Notes under the pieces: generated by a model | What the model saw: only the letters and a program-made list of their open reading frames with translations | What the model was told of the DNA's origin: nothing | The model's database searches: none | Position numbers and translations under genes: made by a program | DNA from: G964291335 sp964291335 | GTDB lineage: Bacteria; Chloroflexota; Dehalococcoidia; Lucifugimonadales; UBA3495 | Direction of reading: 5' to 3' | NCBI GenBank assembly: GCA_964291335.2 | Contig: OZ219748.1 | Span: 1,426,001 to 1,490,000, forward strand | DNA length: 64,000 nucleotides | Part shown: positions 53,444-61,946 of the stretch, one piece after another | How the letters are laid out: each line of letters begins with the position of its first letter | How positions within the stretch are numbered: the first letter of the stretch is position 1

Positions 53444-54538
53444 TTACATTCCAAAGGCTTTTTTGTAGCTGAGGCTGATCCGGCGCCGGGCCGGGTCAAT
53501 ATCCAGAATCATCACCCGCACCTTCTGGTTCACATAAACGCACTCGCCAGGGTTGGCAACCTGGCGGGGTGAAAGCTCGGAGATATGTACCAGCCCTTCC
53601 ACCCAGTTTTCCAGGCGGACAAAGGCGCCGAAATCGGCCAGGCGGGTAACAGTGCCTTCCACTATCTCGCCGATGTTGTAGCGTTCCGGGACCGTTTCCC
53701 AGGGTTCCGGCAGCGTGCGTTTCAGGCTGAGGCTGATGCGCCGGGTTTCCGGGTCCACCTTCAGCACCTGCACTTCCAGCTCCTGGCCCACCTGCACCAC
53801 TTCCTCGGGCCCCTTGATGCGGCTCCAGGACAGTTCAGAGATATGGACCAAACCCTCGGCATCGCCCAGATTAACGAAGGCGCCAAACCCGCGCAGAGAA
53901 GTAACCTTCCCGGTAATGCGGTCGCCCACCGACAGCCGGGCAATAAACCGGTCGCGGGCTTCCTGCTGCTGCTGCTGCCAGATGGCCCGCTCGGAAAGGA
54001 CTAACCGGTCCCGGCCCTGGTCAACCTCCAGAATATTGAAGGGATACTCTTTACCGATGCGCGCCGCCAGGGCTTCCTCCCGGGGAACGCCCGGCGTGGG
54101 CGCCAACTGGGAAAAGGGGATGAAGCCGCGGATGCCCAGAAAGTTGACCACCAGGCCGCCCCGGTTCTGTTCCACCACCTGGGCGGTTACCGTGGCGTCA
54201 TTCTTCTGGCATTCCAGCACTTTCAGCCAGCCCTGTTCCTCCCGGGCCTGGTCTATGGAGAGCAGAGCCATGTCGCCGGGGCCGCGTCCGCTTTTAACGG
54301 TAACCATTACCTTGTCGCCGGGGCGCAGCTGCGCCCGGTCTTCCGGGGCCATGTTGCGCATTTCCTGGGGCGGTACAATTCCTTCGGTCTTCAGGCCAAT
54401 GCTGACCACAATGCCGTCGTCGTCGGCCCGTACCACTTCCCCCGGCACGATTTCCCCCCGCCGATACCGACGGGGGGACAGGTCCTGTTCCGACAGGTCG
54501 GCCATAGTGGAAACGTTGTCGTAATCGTTGCTTGCCAT
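53444..54538 (-). CDS. rpsA: Ribosomal protein S1 (four S1 domains)
   Basis: 364 residues. There are four S1 RNA-binding domains: about 25-95 (GEIVPGEVVRADDDGIVVSIG), 110-180 (VTAQVVEQNRGGLVVNFLGIRGFIPFSQ), 195-270 (GDRITGKVTSLRGFGAFVNLGDAEGLVHISELSW) and 285-355 (VEGTVTRLADFGAFVRLENWVEGLVHISEL). It helps the 30S subunit bind mRNA. E. coli S1 has six domains; four is common in other phyla. The ATG at 54538 is chosen; a GTG at 54553 is closer to AGGAG but too near. Upstream 300 bp to the SMP-30 gene hold no gene. Confidence 0.95.
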   Translation of the reverse strand: MASNDYDNVSTMADLSEQDLSPRRYRRGEIVPGEVVRADDDGIVVSIGLKTEGIVPPQEMRNMAPEDRAQLRPGDKVMVTVKSGRGPGDMALLSIDQAREEQGWLKVLECQKNDATVTAQVVEQNRGGLVVNFLGIRGFIPFSQLAPTPGVPREEALAARIGKEYPFNILEVDQGRDRLVLSERAIWQQQQQEARDRFIARLSVGDRITGKVTSLRGFGAFVNLGDAEGLVHISELSWSRIKGPEEVVQVGQELEVQVLKVDPETRRISLSLKRTLPEPWETVPERYNIGEIVEGTVTRLADFGAFVRLENWVEGLVHISELSPRQVANPGECVYVNQKVRVMILDIDPARRRISLSYKKAFGM

Positions 54539-54841
54539 AGTTTGGGTATTCACTCCTGCCGTTGGGGGAAAGGTCGGTTAGAACCGTTCCCATATACCTA
54601 ATGAAATCAAGTCTTGAAGCTGGGCCTTTAACGAGCGTCCTGCTTATTTTAGACATAGCAGCCCCGGTTTTCAATATGCGGCGTTCTGCGGCAGCGCCTG
54701 CGGAACGGCTGGGCTATTCCGGGGGCCGGGCCGGTCGGCTCCGGGCCGGTTTCAGGCCATCGTTTTGCGGGCTGGTCGGGCTGCCGGCGCAGATTCAGGC
54801 CGCCGCCTTTATGGGCAGAGTTGGCGCGATACGCCGCCCTT

Positions 54842-55804
54842 TCATTGGCGGCCAGCGTTTGCCGGCTCCGACGGCGGGTAGAGGGCATACCCCCGGCGGC
54901 CGGGGTTGTTTACCCGGTAAAGGTGGCCTTCGGCAGTAGTTACGTACAGGTCGGTCAGGCCGGGGCCGCCAAAGGCGCAGTTGGTCGGTTCGGCTGGCGC
55001 CGGGTAGGTCTCCAGCACCCGGCCGGCAGGAGAGAAGACGTAAAGCATTGGCCCCGGCCCGCTCCGTTCCCAGCCGGCGCAAGCAACAATATTGCCCTGG
55101 TCATCCAGGCACATACCGCTGATGCCCCGGTGCGGGCCCCGGTAGTCGGCGCCGAAGCTGTGCAGGACGGCATACTCGCCCAAAGTTCCGTCGGCGTTGA
55201 TGGGGTAGGCGCGCAGCTCCCGTTTGCCGGCCGGTTCCTCGCTGCTTTCCGCCACGTACAGGGTATCCTCACCGGGCGACAGAGCCACGTCCAGCGGGGT
55301 AACGGTATCGAAGGTCATCCGGGTAATCGGGGCGTCCCGGTTGGGGGTTTCGATGCGCAGGACGGCCCGGTAGTCGATGGAATAGGGGGCCAGTTCGTAA
55401 TCGCGCAGGCCGCCGACTACCGGCGGCCCCCAGACCGGGTCGGCAAACCAGATGCGGCCCCGGCGGTCAATTGCCAGGTCTTTGGGCTGGTTGTGAAACT
55501 TGCCGTCCACCCGGCAGGCCATTACCGAGGCAGACCCGTCCCGGTTATAGCGCAATATCCGCCGGGCGCCGCTCTGGCAGCCATACAAAACGCCGTCGGC
55601 GGAAAAGGCCAGGCCCACTACCCGGTTGGTCCAGCGGCGGAAGTCGGTTACTTCGCCGGACCGTGGGTCATAGCGCAGGATTTTGTTGTGGATGGTATTG
55701 GCAGGAACGGATACCGCAGTGAACAGGAGCGCCTCACCGTCCCAGGCCGGCCCGTCCGTGGGGCTGCCACAGGGCCCGGCCAGCAATTCGAATTCCCAGG
55801 TCAT
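54842..55804 (-). CDS. SMP-30/gluconolactonase-family protein, copy 1
   Basis: 320 residues from the ATG at 55804, preceded by AGGAGG; a frame upstream is not coding. Beta-propeller repeats: VVGLAFSADGVLYGCQSGARRIL, PKDLAIDRRGRIWFADPVWG, VTPLDVALSPGEDTLYVAESS and GISGMCLDDQGNIVACAG. The family hydrolyses sugar lactones or esters using a bound divalent metal. The metal ligands (Glu, Asn, Asp) appear as E12, N-type residues in QPKD and D-type in LDVA, but I cannot assign them firmly. It follows the second family member, 177 bp downstream of it. Confidence 0.85.
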   Translation of the reverse strand: MTWEFELLAGPCGSPTDGPAWDGEALLFTAVSVPANTIHNKILRYDPRSGEVTDFRRWTNRVVGLAFSADGVLYGCQSGARRILRYNRDGSASVMACRVDGKFHNQPKDLAIDRRGRIWFADPVWGPPVVGGLRDYELAPYSIDYRAVLRIETPNRDAPITRMTFDTVTPLDVALSPGEDTLYVAESSEEPAGKRELRAYPINADGTLGEYAVLHSFGADYRGPHRGISGMCLDDQGNIVACAGWERSGPGPMLYVFSPAGRVLETYPAPAEPTNCAFGGPGLTDLYVTTAEGHLYRVNNPGRRGYALYPPSEPANAGRQ

Positions 55805-55981
55805 GGAAGCCTCCTGATGGATATGGGGTTCATTCCAGCCGCCAATCGGCGGCCCGGGGCGCTGACCCCGGCGGGCGTCCCGGCAAGGGCGTCCCGGTTT
55901 TCCGGTTCCCCGGCTTTCCCCGGCGCTGAACATTCAGCCGAGGGGTGCGGGTGGGCAGGGGCGTTCATTCGCCGCTGCCGT

Positions 55982-56896
55982 TCAGCTGCTGCTGCCCGGT
56001 ATGGGGTAGGCGGGAAGCCCCGGTATTTCCACCCGCATCCGGTAAACGGAACTGCGGGCAGTAAAATAGACGGTGCGGTAATCCGGGTCGCCAAAGCTGA
56101 AGTTGGCGCAGTCTTCCGGCACCAGGAGGCGGCCCAGATGGTTGCCCTGCGGGTCGGCAACCCACACTCCGCCGGGGCCGGTGCAATAGACGTTGCCGGC
56201 CGCATCCACCTTCATGCCGTCGGGGGCGCCGTGGTCGTCGTGAAACAGTTCGGCGAAAAGCCGACCGTGGTCAATGGTTCCGTCTGCCAGCACGTTGAAA
56301 ACCCGAATGTGGCGGCGGGCCGTATCGTTGATGTAAAGCAGCGATTCGTCGGGCGAGAAGCACAATCCGTTGCAGTTAATAAAGTCATCCGCCAGCAAAG
56401 TGAGGCTGCCGTCGCCCAGGTCCAGCCGATAGACGGCCTCATAGTCCACATATTTCTGCACGTCGTCCCCTTCCATGCCCACGTTGCGGATGCCGTTGGA
56501 AGGGTCGGTAAAATAGACTGCGCCGTCAGACTTGATGACAATGTCGTTGGGGGTATTCAGTTTCTTTCCGTCCACGTGGGAGGCCAGCACGGTGGTTGAG
56601 CCGTCGTGTTCCCACCGCCAGACGGTGCGGCTGCTCCAGCCGGCCACCAGCAAGCGCCCCTGGTGGTCATAGCACATACCATCAGCCTTGCCCGACGGGT
56701 GCATGATGATGCTGGCTCCCTGACCGGGCATCCATTTCCAAATCTTGTTATCGATGATGTCGGTCCAGACCAGGAAATTGCCCTTCCCGTTCCAGACCGG
56801 GCCTTCGGTAAAAATGTGGCCGCCGGAGATTTTCTCCAGAACGGCGTCAGGCTTGACGATACGGCTGAATTCGGCGGAAAAGGCTTCTGATGGCAT
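55982..56896 (-). CDS. SMP-30/gluconolactonase-family protein, copy 2
   Basis: 304 residues from the ATG at 56896, with AAGGAG 8 nt before. FTEGPVWNGKGNFLVWTDI is the metal-binding start (E in TEGP), then NTPNDIVIKSDGAVYFTDPSNG and CNGLCFSPDESLLYINDT supply the Asn and Asp ligands, and GAPDGMKVDAAGNVYCTGPGG follows. This is a more typical lactonase than copy 1. The substrate is an aldonolactone or similar. It seems to be transcribed from the promoter next to the IS1-like end repeat copy 3. Confidence 0.92.
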   Translation of the reverse strand: MPSEAFSAEFSRIVKPDAVLEKISGGHIFTEGPVWNGKGNFLVWTDIIDNKIWKWMPGQGASIIMHPSGKADGMCYDHQGRLLVAGWSSRTVWRWEHDGSTTVLASHVDGKKLNTPNDIVIKSDGAVYFTDPSNGIRNVGMEGDDVQKYVDYEAVYRLDLGDGSLTLLADDFINCNGLCFSPDESLLYINDTARRHIRVFNVLADGTIDHGRLFAELFHDDHGAPDGMKVDAAGNVYCTGPGGVWVADPQGNHLGRLLVPEDCANFSFGDPDYRTVYFTARSSVYRMRVEIPGLPAYPIPGSSS

Positions 56897-57088
56897 TCCG
56901 GTTGCTCCTTGCGTCGGTGGGGCAGCGGGGTCGGCTGACCGGCGGCGCCGGCGGCAATCAGCCGGCCGAAAGGGAACCTTGTTCCGTTCCGCCCTCAATC
57001 AGGGCTGGCAGCAGGGTCGCCAACCGGCAAAGGGGGCCGGGCGGAACCGGCCAGCCCTGCCGCCCGACGGCTTGAACTGCCGGGCTGG

Positions 57089-57120
57089 ACTATCGGATTG
57101 TAGGACTATCGGATTGTAGG
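57089..57120. repeat. 16-bp tandem duplication that doubles a -10 box
   Basis: The unit ACTATCGGATTGTAGG occurs twice in tandem. On the minus strand each copy contains TACAAT, so the promoter at 57113-57141 has a second -10 box 16 bp further down. Confidence 0.85.
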
Positions 57121-57141
57121 AAGGCTGCCCGGTCTTGTCAA
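57113..57141 (-). promoter_or_regulatory. Promoter just outside end repeat copy 3
   Basis: On the minus strand TTGACA (57141-57136), a 17-bp spacer and TACAAT (57118-57113). It points to the SMP-30 copy 2 gene, 217 bp away. Confidence 0.6.
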
Positions 57142-57151
57142 GGAAGCAACC

Positions 57152-57207
57152 GGTATTCTCAATATATGTTGGTATAAGTGTATAACCGGGTTTGCCGTGC
57201 AATCAGA
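57152..57207 (-). repeat. IS1-like end repeat, copy 3
   Basis: Reverse-complement copy of the repeats at 43083 and 44045, with the shared core CGGCAAACCCGGTTATACAC and the ending GAGAATACC. Confidence 0.9.
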
Positions 57208-57450
57208 CCGGCGGGGGGCAGCGCCACCGGCCCAACCCGGAGCATACCGGGACGGGATACAGCGGCCCCGGATGCGGCTTCAACCGGCTGCCTGAATACG
57301 GCCATTCCCGCGGCCAGCGGGCCGGTCGCTGCGGCCAGCGCCACTACCACTTCATCCAGGGCGCCGGGTGTCCTCACCAGCCGGAGCAGGTCAAAACCCG
57401 GGCCGTAGCGGTATTCCCCGCCAGAGCTTTGTCTGCTAAAATCCATAGCC
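57178..57450 (+). pseudogene. Remnant of an IS1-like (InsA-type) transposase, copy 2
   Basis: The plus-strand frame reads GYSGPGCGFNRLPEYGHSRG then GRCGQRHYHF and HQPEQVKTRAVAVF, aligning with the remnant at 42.7-43.1 kb. Several cysteines are lost (CPRCG to GPGCG), and the C-terminal part is missing, so it is more decayed than copy 1. Confidence 0.65.
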
Positions 57451-57507
57451 GCAGCCCCCCGACGGAAAGGGTTGCCCCAACCAGACCCGTACCTGACGAG
57501 GCAAGCT

Positions 57508-60294
57508 ATGACAGATAAAGGCAGCTACCGCCCCGGCTCCGGAATGAATACCCCCCCCCCCCCCCGAGTTTGGGGGTGGGTGATGGAACGCCGGCGGAGA
57601 ATTGACCGAAACCTGCCGGGGCTGGCCCTGGTTCTTGCCATCCTGCTGGCCGGGCCCCTTCTACTGACCCTGTCCTACGCCGGGTCGCCGCCACCCCTGC
57701 AAGCCCAGGGCAGCACGCCGACGGATACACCTACCCCGACGGATACACCCACGCCGACGGGAACGCTGACGCCCACACCAACGATAGAGCGGCCACGTCC
57801 GCCGGTCATCCTGTGGGATGTCAAGGGGGATGGCCAGATAACTATCCGTTATCAGAACGTGAGCGGGATAACCCGGTACGAATTTCAGCATCGCAAAGAG
57901 GGCGCAAGCTGGCCCGGCAGCGGCGCCATTGTCACGGTCAAGGACACCGACACCAGCTACACCATAACCGGGCTGGAAAATGGAGTGGCGTACGATTTCC
58001 GGATGCGGGCAATCAATGACGGCGGCAGCAGCGACTGGGCCTCCATCCTTGGGGAAACTCTGCCCACCAATACGCCAACGCCAACGGATACGCCCACACC
58101 GACGCCCACGGGAACGCTGCTGCCCACGAATACACCGACACCCACGCCCACGCCGACGGGAACACTGACGCCCACGCCCACGCCCACGCCCTCAAGCCCG
58201 CCGGGGGCGCCGTTATTCACCCGGATATTCATCGAGCCCGGGCAGATAACCCTCCATTATCAGGCCGTGAGCGGGGTAACCCGGTACGAATTTCAGCATC
58301 GCAAAGCGGGCGCAGGCTGGCCCGACACCAGCCCGGAGGTTACCGTCCAGGACACCGCTACCAGCTATACCATAACCGGGCTGGACAACGGCGCTACTTA
58401 CCAGTTCCGGGTGCGGGCGCACAATAGCCGCGGCTCCGGCCCCTGGTCCACCGTCGTGTCTGGAAAGACGCCGGCCGGCACAGCCACACCGACGCCCACG
58501 GGAACGCTGACGCCCACCAATACGCCAACAGACACCCCGACACCCACGCCGACACCCACCAATACGCCAACGGATACGCCGACGCCTACCCCCACCCCCA
58601 CCAATACGCCAACGGATACGCCCACGCCGACGCCTACCAATACGCCAACAGACACCCCGACCCCCACCCCCACGCCGACGGGAACGCTGACACCCACACC
58701 AACAATAGAGCCGCCACATCCGCCGGTCATCCGGTGGGATGTCAAAGGGGATGGGCAGATAACCCTCCATTACCGGGCTGTGAGCGGGATAACCCGGTAC
58801 GAATTCCAGCATCGCAAAGTGGGCGCAAGCTGGCCTGACAGCGGCGCCATTGTCACGGTCAAGGACACCGACACCTCATACACCATAACGGGACTGGAAA
58901 ACGAAGTCGCGTACCAGTTCCGGATGCGGGCGTTCAATGACGGCGGCAGCAGCCGATGGACCCCCTTCATTGAGGAAACGTTGCCCATACCCACCAGCCG
59001 GCCGGCGGCGGCGCCGATCCTCCGGTCGCGTGAACTGGCGGACCGGCAGATAACCCTCCATTATCGGGCCGTGAGCGGGATAACCCGGTACGAATTCCAG
59101 CATCGCAAAGCGGGCGCAAGCTGGCCTGACAGCAGCCCGACGGTTACCGTCCAGGACACCGACACCAGCTACACCATAACCGGGCTGGAAAACGGAGTTT
59201 CGTACGAGTACCGGATGCGGGCGTACAATGACGATGGCCCCGGCCTCTGGTCCAGCGTCTTCGGAGTAACGCTGCCCGCCAGCACGCCAACGCCGACCAG
59301 CACGCCCACCGACACCCCCACGCCGACCAGCACGCCAACGCCGACCAGCACCCCCACCGACACCCCCACGCCGACCAGCACCCCTACCGACACCCCAACG
59401 CCGACCAGCACGCCCACCGATACGCCAACGCCGACCAGCACGCCTACCGATACGCCCACGCCGACCAACACGCCAACCGACACCCCCACGCCGACCAGCA
59501 CGCCTACCGATACCCCCACGCCGACCAGCACGCCCACCGATACCCCCACGCCGACCAGCACGCCTACCGACACCCCCACGCCGACCAATACCCCGATGCC
59601 AACACCCACCGATACACCCAGGCCGCCCCCTATCGTGGTTCAGGGCTTCCAGCAGCGCCGAGCGGCGGATACGCCCACGCCGACGCCCACCCGCCGGGCA
59701 GTGGCAGCGGCAACCAGCACGCCCACGCCGACGGCTGCCACCGCGCCGGCGCGGCCCACCGGCACGCCGACGGCCACCGCCATGCCCACGGCAATGCGTA
59801 CGCCCGCCGCGACGGCGCGGGCGCTGCCCACCTTCACGCCGACGGCGACTATGCTGCCGGCGGAAACGCTGCTGCGGACGCCCACGGCGACGCGGCGGGC
59901 AATACCCACCCGTACGCCGACGCCGGTGGCAATGCGCACGCCGACGGCAACCCCGGAGCCGACAGCCACCGCCACAGCAACAGCCACGGCGATGCCGACC
60001 AGCCTGGCCACAGCTACGGCTACGACAGCGCCGACGGCCACCCCCCTGCTGCCGGACCGCGCCCTGGACGCGGTGCGCCCGGCGGCGACGGCCACGACGG
60101 CCGCCCCGGCCATGGCCGCCGTGGAACCCACGGCCACGCCAGCGCCGCCCCCAACGGCAACGCCGATACCGCCTACGCCGCCGGCCCCGCCGGCAGAACC
60201 GGACGGCGTCAACTGGCTGCTGTGGGTGATCATTGGGCTGGTGGTGGCCGCGCTGGCTGCCGGCGGGGTGTACCTGTACCGGCGGCGGCAGTAG
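57508..60294 (+). CDS. Secreted, membrane-anchored Thr-Pro stalk protein with four fibronectin III domains
   Basis: 928 residues from the ATG at 57508 behind GAGG; ATGs at 57544 and 57583 are in frame too. Codons 15-19 hold a run of 15 C (PPPP). A signal/anchor helix (LALVLAILLAGPLLLTL) follows. Four fibronectin III domains, each with GQITLHY-type starts, SGITRYEFQHRK and TSYTITGLENG, lie between TPTDTP linkers; they are near-identical to each other. A long stalk of TPTDTPTPTS repeats (59280-59600) leads to a low-complexity TAT region, LLPDRALDAVRP, a TM helix (WLLWVIIGLVVAALAAGG) and YRRRQ. The C-terminus matches the first stalk protein. It is a surface protein of unknown target. The C run could switch the reading frame. 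Confidence 0.85.
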   Translation: MTDKGSYRPGSGMNTPPPPRVWGWVMERRRRIDRNLPGLALVLAILLAGPLLLTLSYAGSPPPLQAQGSTPTDTPTPTDTPTPTGTLTPTPTIERPRPPVILWDVKGDGQITIRYQNVSGITRYEFQHRKEGASWPGSGAIVTVKDTDTSYTITGLENGVAYDFRMRAINDGGSSDWASILGETLPTNTPTPTDTPTPTPTGTLLPTNTPTPTPTPTGTLTPTPTPTPSSPPGAPLFTRIFIEPGQITLHYQAVSGVTRYEFQHRKAGAGWPDTSPEVTVQDTATSYTITGLDNGATYQFRVRAHNSRGSGPWSTVVSGKTPAGTATPTPTGTLTPTNTPTDTPTPTPTPTNTPTDTPTPTPTPTNTPTDTPTPTPTNTPTDTPTPTPTPTGTLTPTPTIEPPHPPVIRWDVKGDGQITLHYRAVSGITRYEFQHRKVGASWPDSGAIVTVKDTDTSYTITGLENEVAYQFRMRAFNDGGSSRWTPFIEETLPIPTSRPAAAPILRSRELADRQITLHYRAVSGITRYEFQHRKAGASWPDSSPTVTVQDTDTSYTITGLENGVSYEYRMRAYNDDGPGLWSSVFGVTLPASTPTPTSTPTDTPTPTSTPTPTSTPTDTPTPTSTPTDTPTPTSTPTDTPTPTSTPTDTPTPTNTPTDTPTPTSTPTDTPTPTSTPTDTPTPTSTPTDTPTPTNTPMPTPTDTPRPPPIVVQGFQQRRAADTPTPTPTRRAVAAATSTPTPTAATAPARPTGTPTATAMPTAMRTPAATARALPTFTPTATMLPAETLLRTPTATRRAIPTRTPTPVAMRTPTATPEPTATATATATAMPTSLATATATTAPTATPLLPDRALDAVRPAATATTAAPAMAAVEPTATPAPPPTATPIPPTPPAPPAEPDGVNWLLWVIIGLVVAALAAGGVYLYRRRQ
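57551..57565 (+). repeat. Homopolymer tract of 15 C within the stalk gene's first codons
   Basis: Fifteen C between two possible start codons (57508/57544) and the signal helix. With 15 C the frame is open; one C more or less would close it unless translation starts at 57583. Confidence 0.9.
59280..59600 (+). repeat. 30-bp tandem repeats encoding TPTDTPTPTS units
   Basis: About ten units of a 30-bp repeat (10 residues, with S/N variation). Units are nearly identical in DNA, which suggests recent expansion. Confidence 0.9.
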
Positions 60295-60324
60295 GCCGCC
60301 CCGGCTGACCTGCCGGCAAGGGTA

Positions 60325-60361
60325 CGCCGGGCTGCCCGAGGGGGTATCGGGCAGCCCGGCC
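60325..60361 (+). terminator. Hairpin after the second stalk protein
   Basis: A perfect 13-bp stem (CCGGGCTGCCCGA at 60327-60339, complement 60347-60359) with a 7-nt loop, 33 bp after the stop. No T-run, so termination would need a factor, or it may serve both strands. Confidence 0.5.
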
Positions 60362-60561
60362 GGCCAGGCGTGGCTCGCTCCGGGAACCGGCCCGGGGCCG
60401 GCTAATCCGGTCCGTAACCGCCGGCGCAGCGTAAAGGGATACGCCAACACGCATTTGGGAATACCAGGAAACCGGGCGCAGCGCCCCCATTGCCCTGGCC
60501 GGGTTCCGGCGGGCCAATGGCTGGCGGCGGGCAACCGGCGGCCGGGTTCCGGCGGCAAGTT

Positions 60562-61656
60562 CTAACCGCCGGCCAGCCCTTTACTGCGTTCTATAGCCGG
60601 AGTGGGCGAAGGATCCAGCCCCCGGAGCAGGGCCAGGTAGTAGCTGACGTAATCACCCAGCAGAAGCATGCCCAGCAGCTGGGTCAGGGGCGGCCCCGGC
60701 GGGACGGTCAGCATCCGGTGGTCAATGCCGCCCCATTGCAGCATTTGGCGCAGCGCCCGGTAGCAATCGGTCAATTCTCTGCTGGCGGCGTTGGGCCGCA
60801 GCAGCAATGCTATTAGCTCTTCCCCACTGTGCGAGGTTTCCCCGTAAGATTCTACCGAATTATGCAATGCTTCCGGGAGGTTTTCGTAAAAGGCCCAGAC
60901 CTTGGCATTCTCGTTAAGCTGAGCCTTCCAGCGGCGGGCCACGGCGGCAAAAATGCCGCCGCCGTAAACCACAATCAGCCGGCCCGCCAACTCCCCGGCC
61001 AGTTGCTTGGCCGGGTTATCCGGGTGGTTCACCGCCTCGCCCAGCCGGGCAACCTGTCGTTCCAGGGCGGCGGCGCTGTCGGCTGCTTCATCCGCCGTCA
61101 GGTTAAGCAGGCGCAAACGGCGCAGGACGCCCAGCAGCAATATCAGGTTGTAGCCCACCGCGCTGCGGGGCTCGCCGGGGGCATTAACCGGCAGCGTCGG
61201 CGCGCCATGGGCGGCGGCGGCCCGGGACAGGGCCCCGCCAGCGGTAATCGCCAGAATGTCGGCGCCCTCGGCGCGGGCCTGATGGTACAGCGACAGGGTT
61301 TCCCTGGTGTTGCCCGAGTGGCTGCAAGCGATGAACAGGGTGCGCCGGTTCAGGGCAAAGGGCAGGTGGAACCCGCGAACTACCACAACCGGCACGGCCT
61401 GCTGCCAGGCGGACAGGTCGGCGGTCAGGCTGCCGGCAATCGCCGACCCGCCCATTCCGCCAATGATTACCCGGTCGTAGTCGCCGGACAGAGCCGAGGG
61501 CCGCCATTCTTCAATCTGCCGCCAGGCGGCCCGGCATTGCCGGGGCACGGAGCGCAGGCGATGCCGCATTCCCGATGGGTCCAGGGCGGCGAAAAGCTCC
61601 GGGCGGTCCAAGTCCGGCAGGCTCCATCCCCGTCTTGCCGCTTTGCTGGCGGTCAT
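60562..61656 (-). CDS. Bifunctional phosphoglucose/phosphomannose isomerase (SIS domains)
   Basis: 364 residues from the ATG at 61656; a TTG at 61704 would add 16. The SIS domain has VIIGGMGGSAIAGSL and IACSHSGNTRETLSLY (phosphosugar-binding), then AVGYNLILLLGVL. The C-terminal domain has VYGGGIFAAVARRWKAQLNENAKVWAFYENLPEALHNSVESY, with the E...H pair typical of this archaeal-type family (PF10432 type). It interconverts glucose-6-P or mannose-6-P with fructose-6-P. It diverges from the protease gene with about 290 bp between. Confidence 0.9.
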   Translation of the reverse strand: MTASKAARRGWSLPDLDRPELFAALDPSGMRHRLRSVPRQCRAAWRQIEEWRPSALSGDYDRVIIGGMGGSAIAGSLTADLSAWQQAVPVVVVRGFHLPFALNRRTLFIACSHSGNTRETLSLYHQARAEGADILAITAGGALSRAAAAHGAPTLPVNAPGEPRSAVGYNLILLLGVLRRLRLLNLTADEAADSAAALERQVARLGEAVNHPDNPAKQLAGELAGRLIVVYGGGIFAAVARRWKAQLNENAKVWAFYENLPEALHNSVESYGETSHSGEELIALLLRPNAASRELTDCYRALRQMLQWGGIDHRMLTVPPGPPLTQLLGMLLLGDYVSYYLALLRGLDPSPTPAIERSKGLAGG

Positions 61657-61946
61657 GCCAATGTTCCGTACTCCGGGAGAGTTTCCGGCCTGGCGCCGGG
61701 TCAAACCATTTTGCCACTATCCGGCCATCAGGTAAATTACCGGACGCCCCAGGATGCAGTGAGATTGGCCCGGCGCGCCGTCTTCGGCCAGGGCGCAGCC
61801 GGCAGCCCGGATTTAGTTTATTTTGGGACGGTTCCGGGCCGCCGGCAGTATTCCGCCGCCCATTGCCGCTGACCGGGGAAGTGGGCAATAATGAAGTGGG
61901 CAATAATAGTGATACCGTCAGGAAAGGGAGATGCCGGCGCAACGTT

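Noticed and set aside
59280..59600. Regularly spaced repeats resembling a CRISPR array
   Set aside because: The repeats are contiguous, codon-phased and encode TPTDTPTPTS; no spacers and no cas genes.
58876..60558. Arg/Gly-rich and Val/Gly-rich open frames opposite the stalk gene
   Set aside because: They are mirror products of the Thr-Pro repeats (for example GVGVSVGVLVG patterns) and lack ribosome binding sites.
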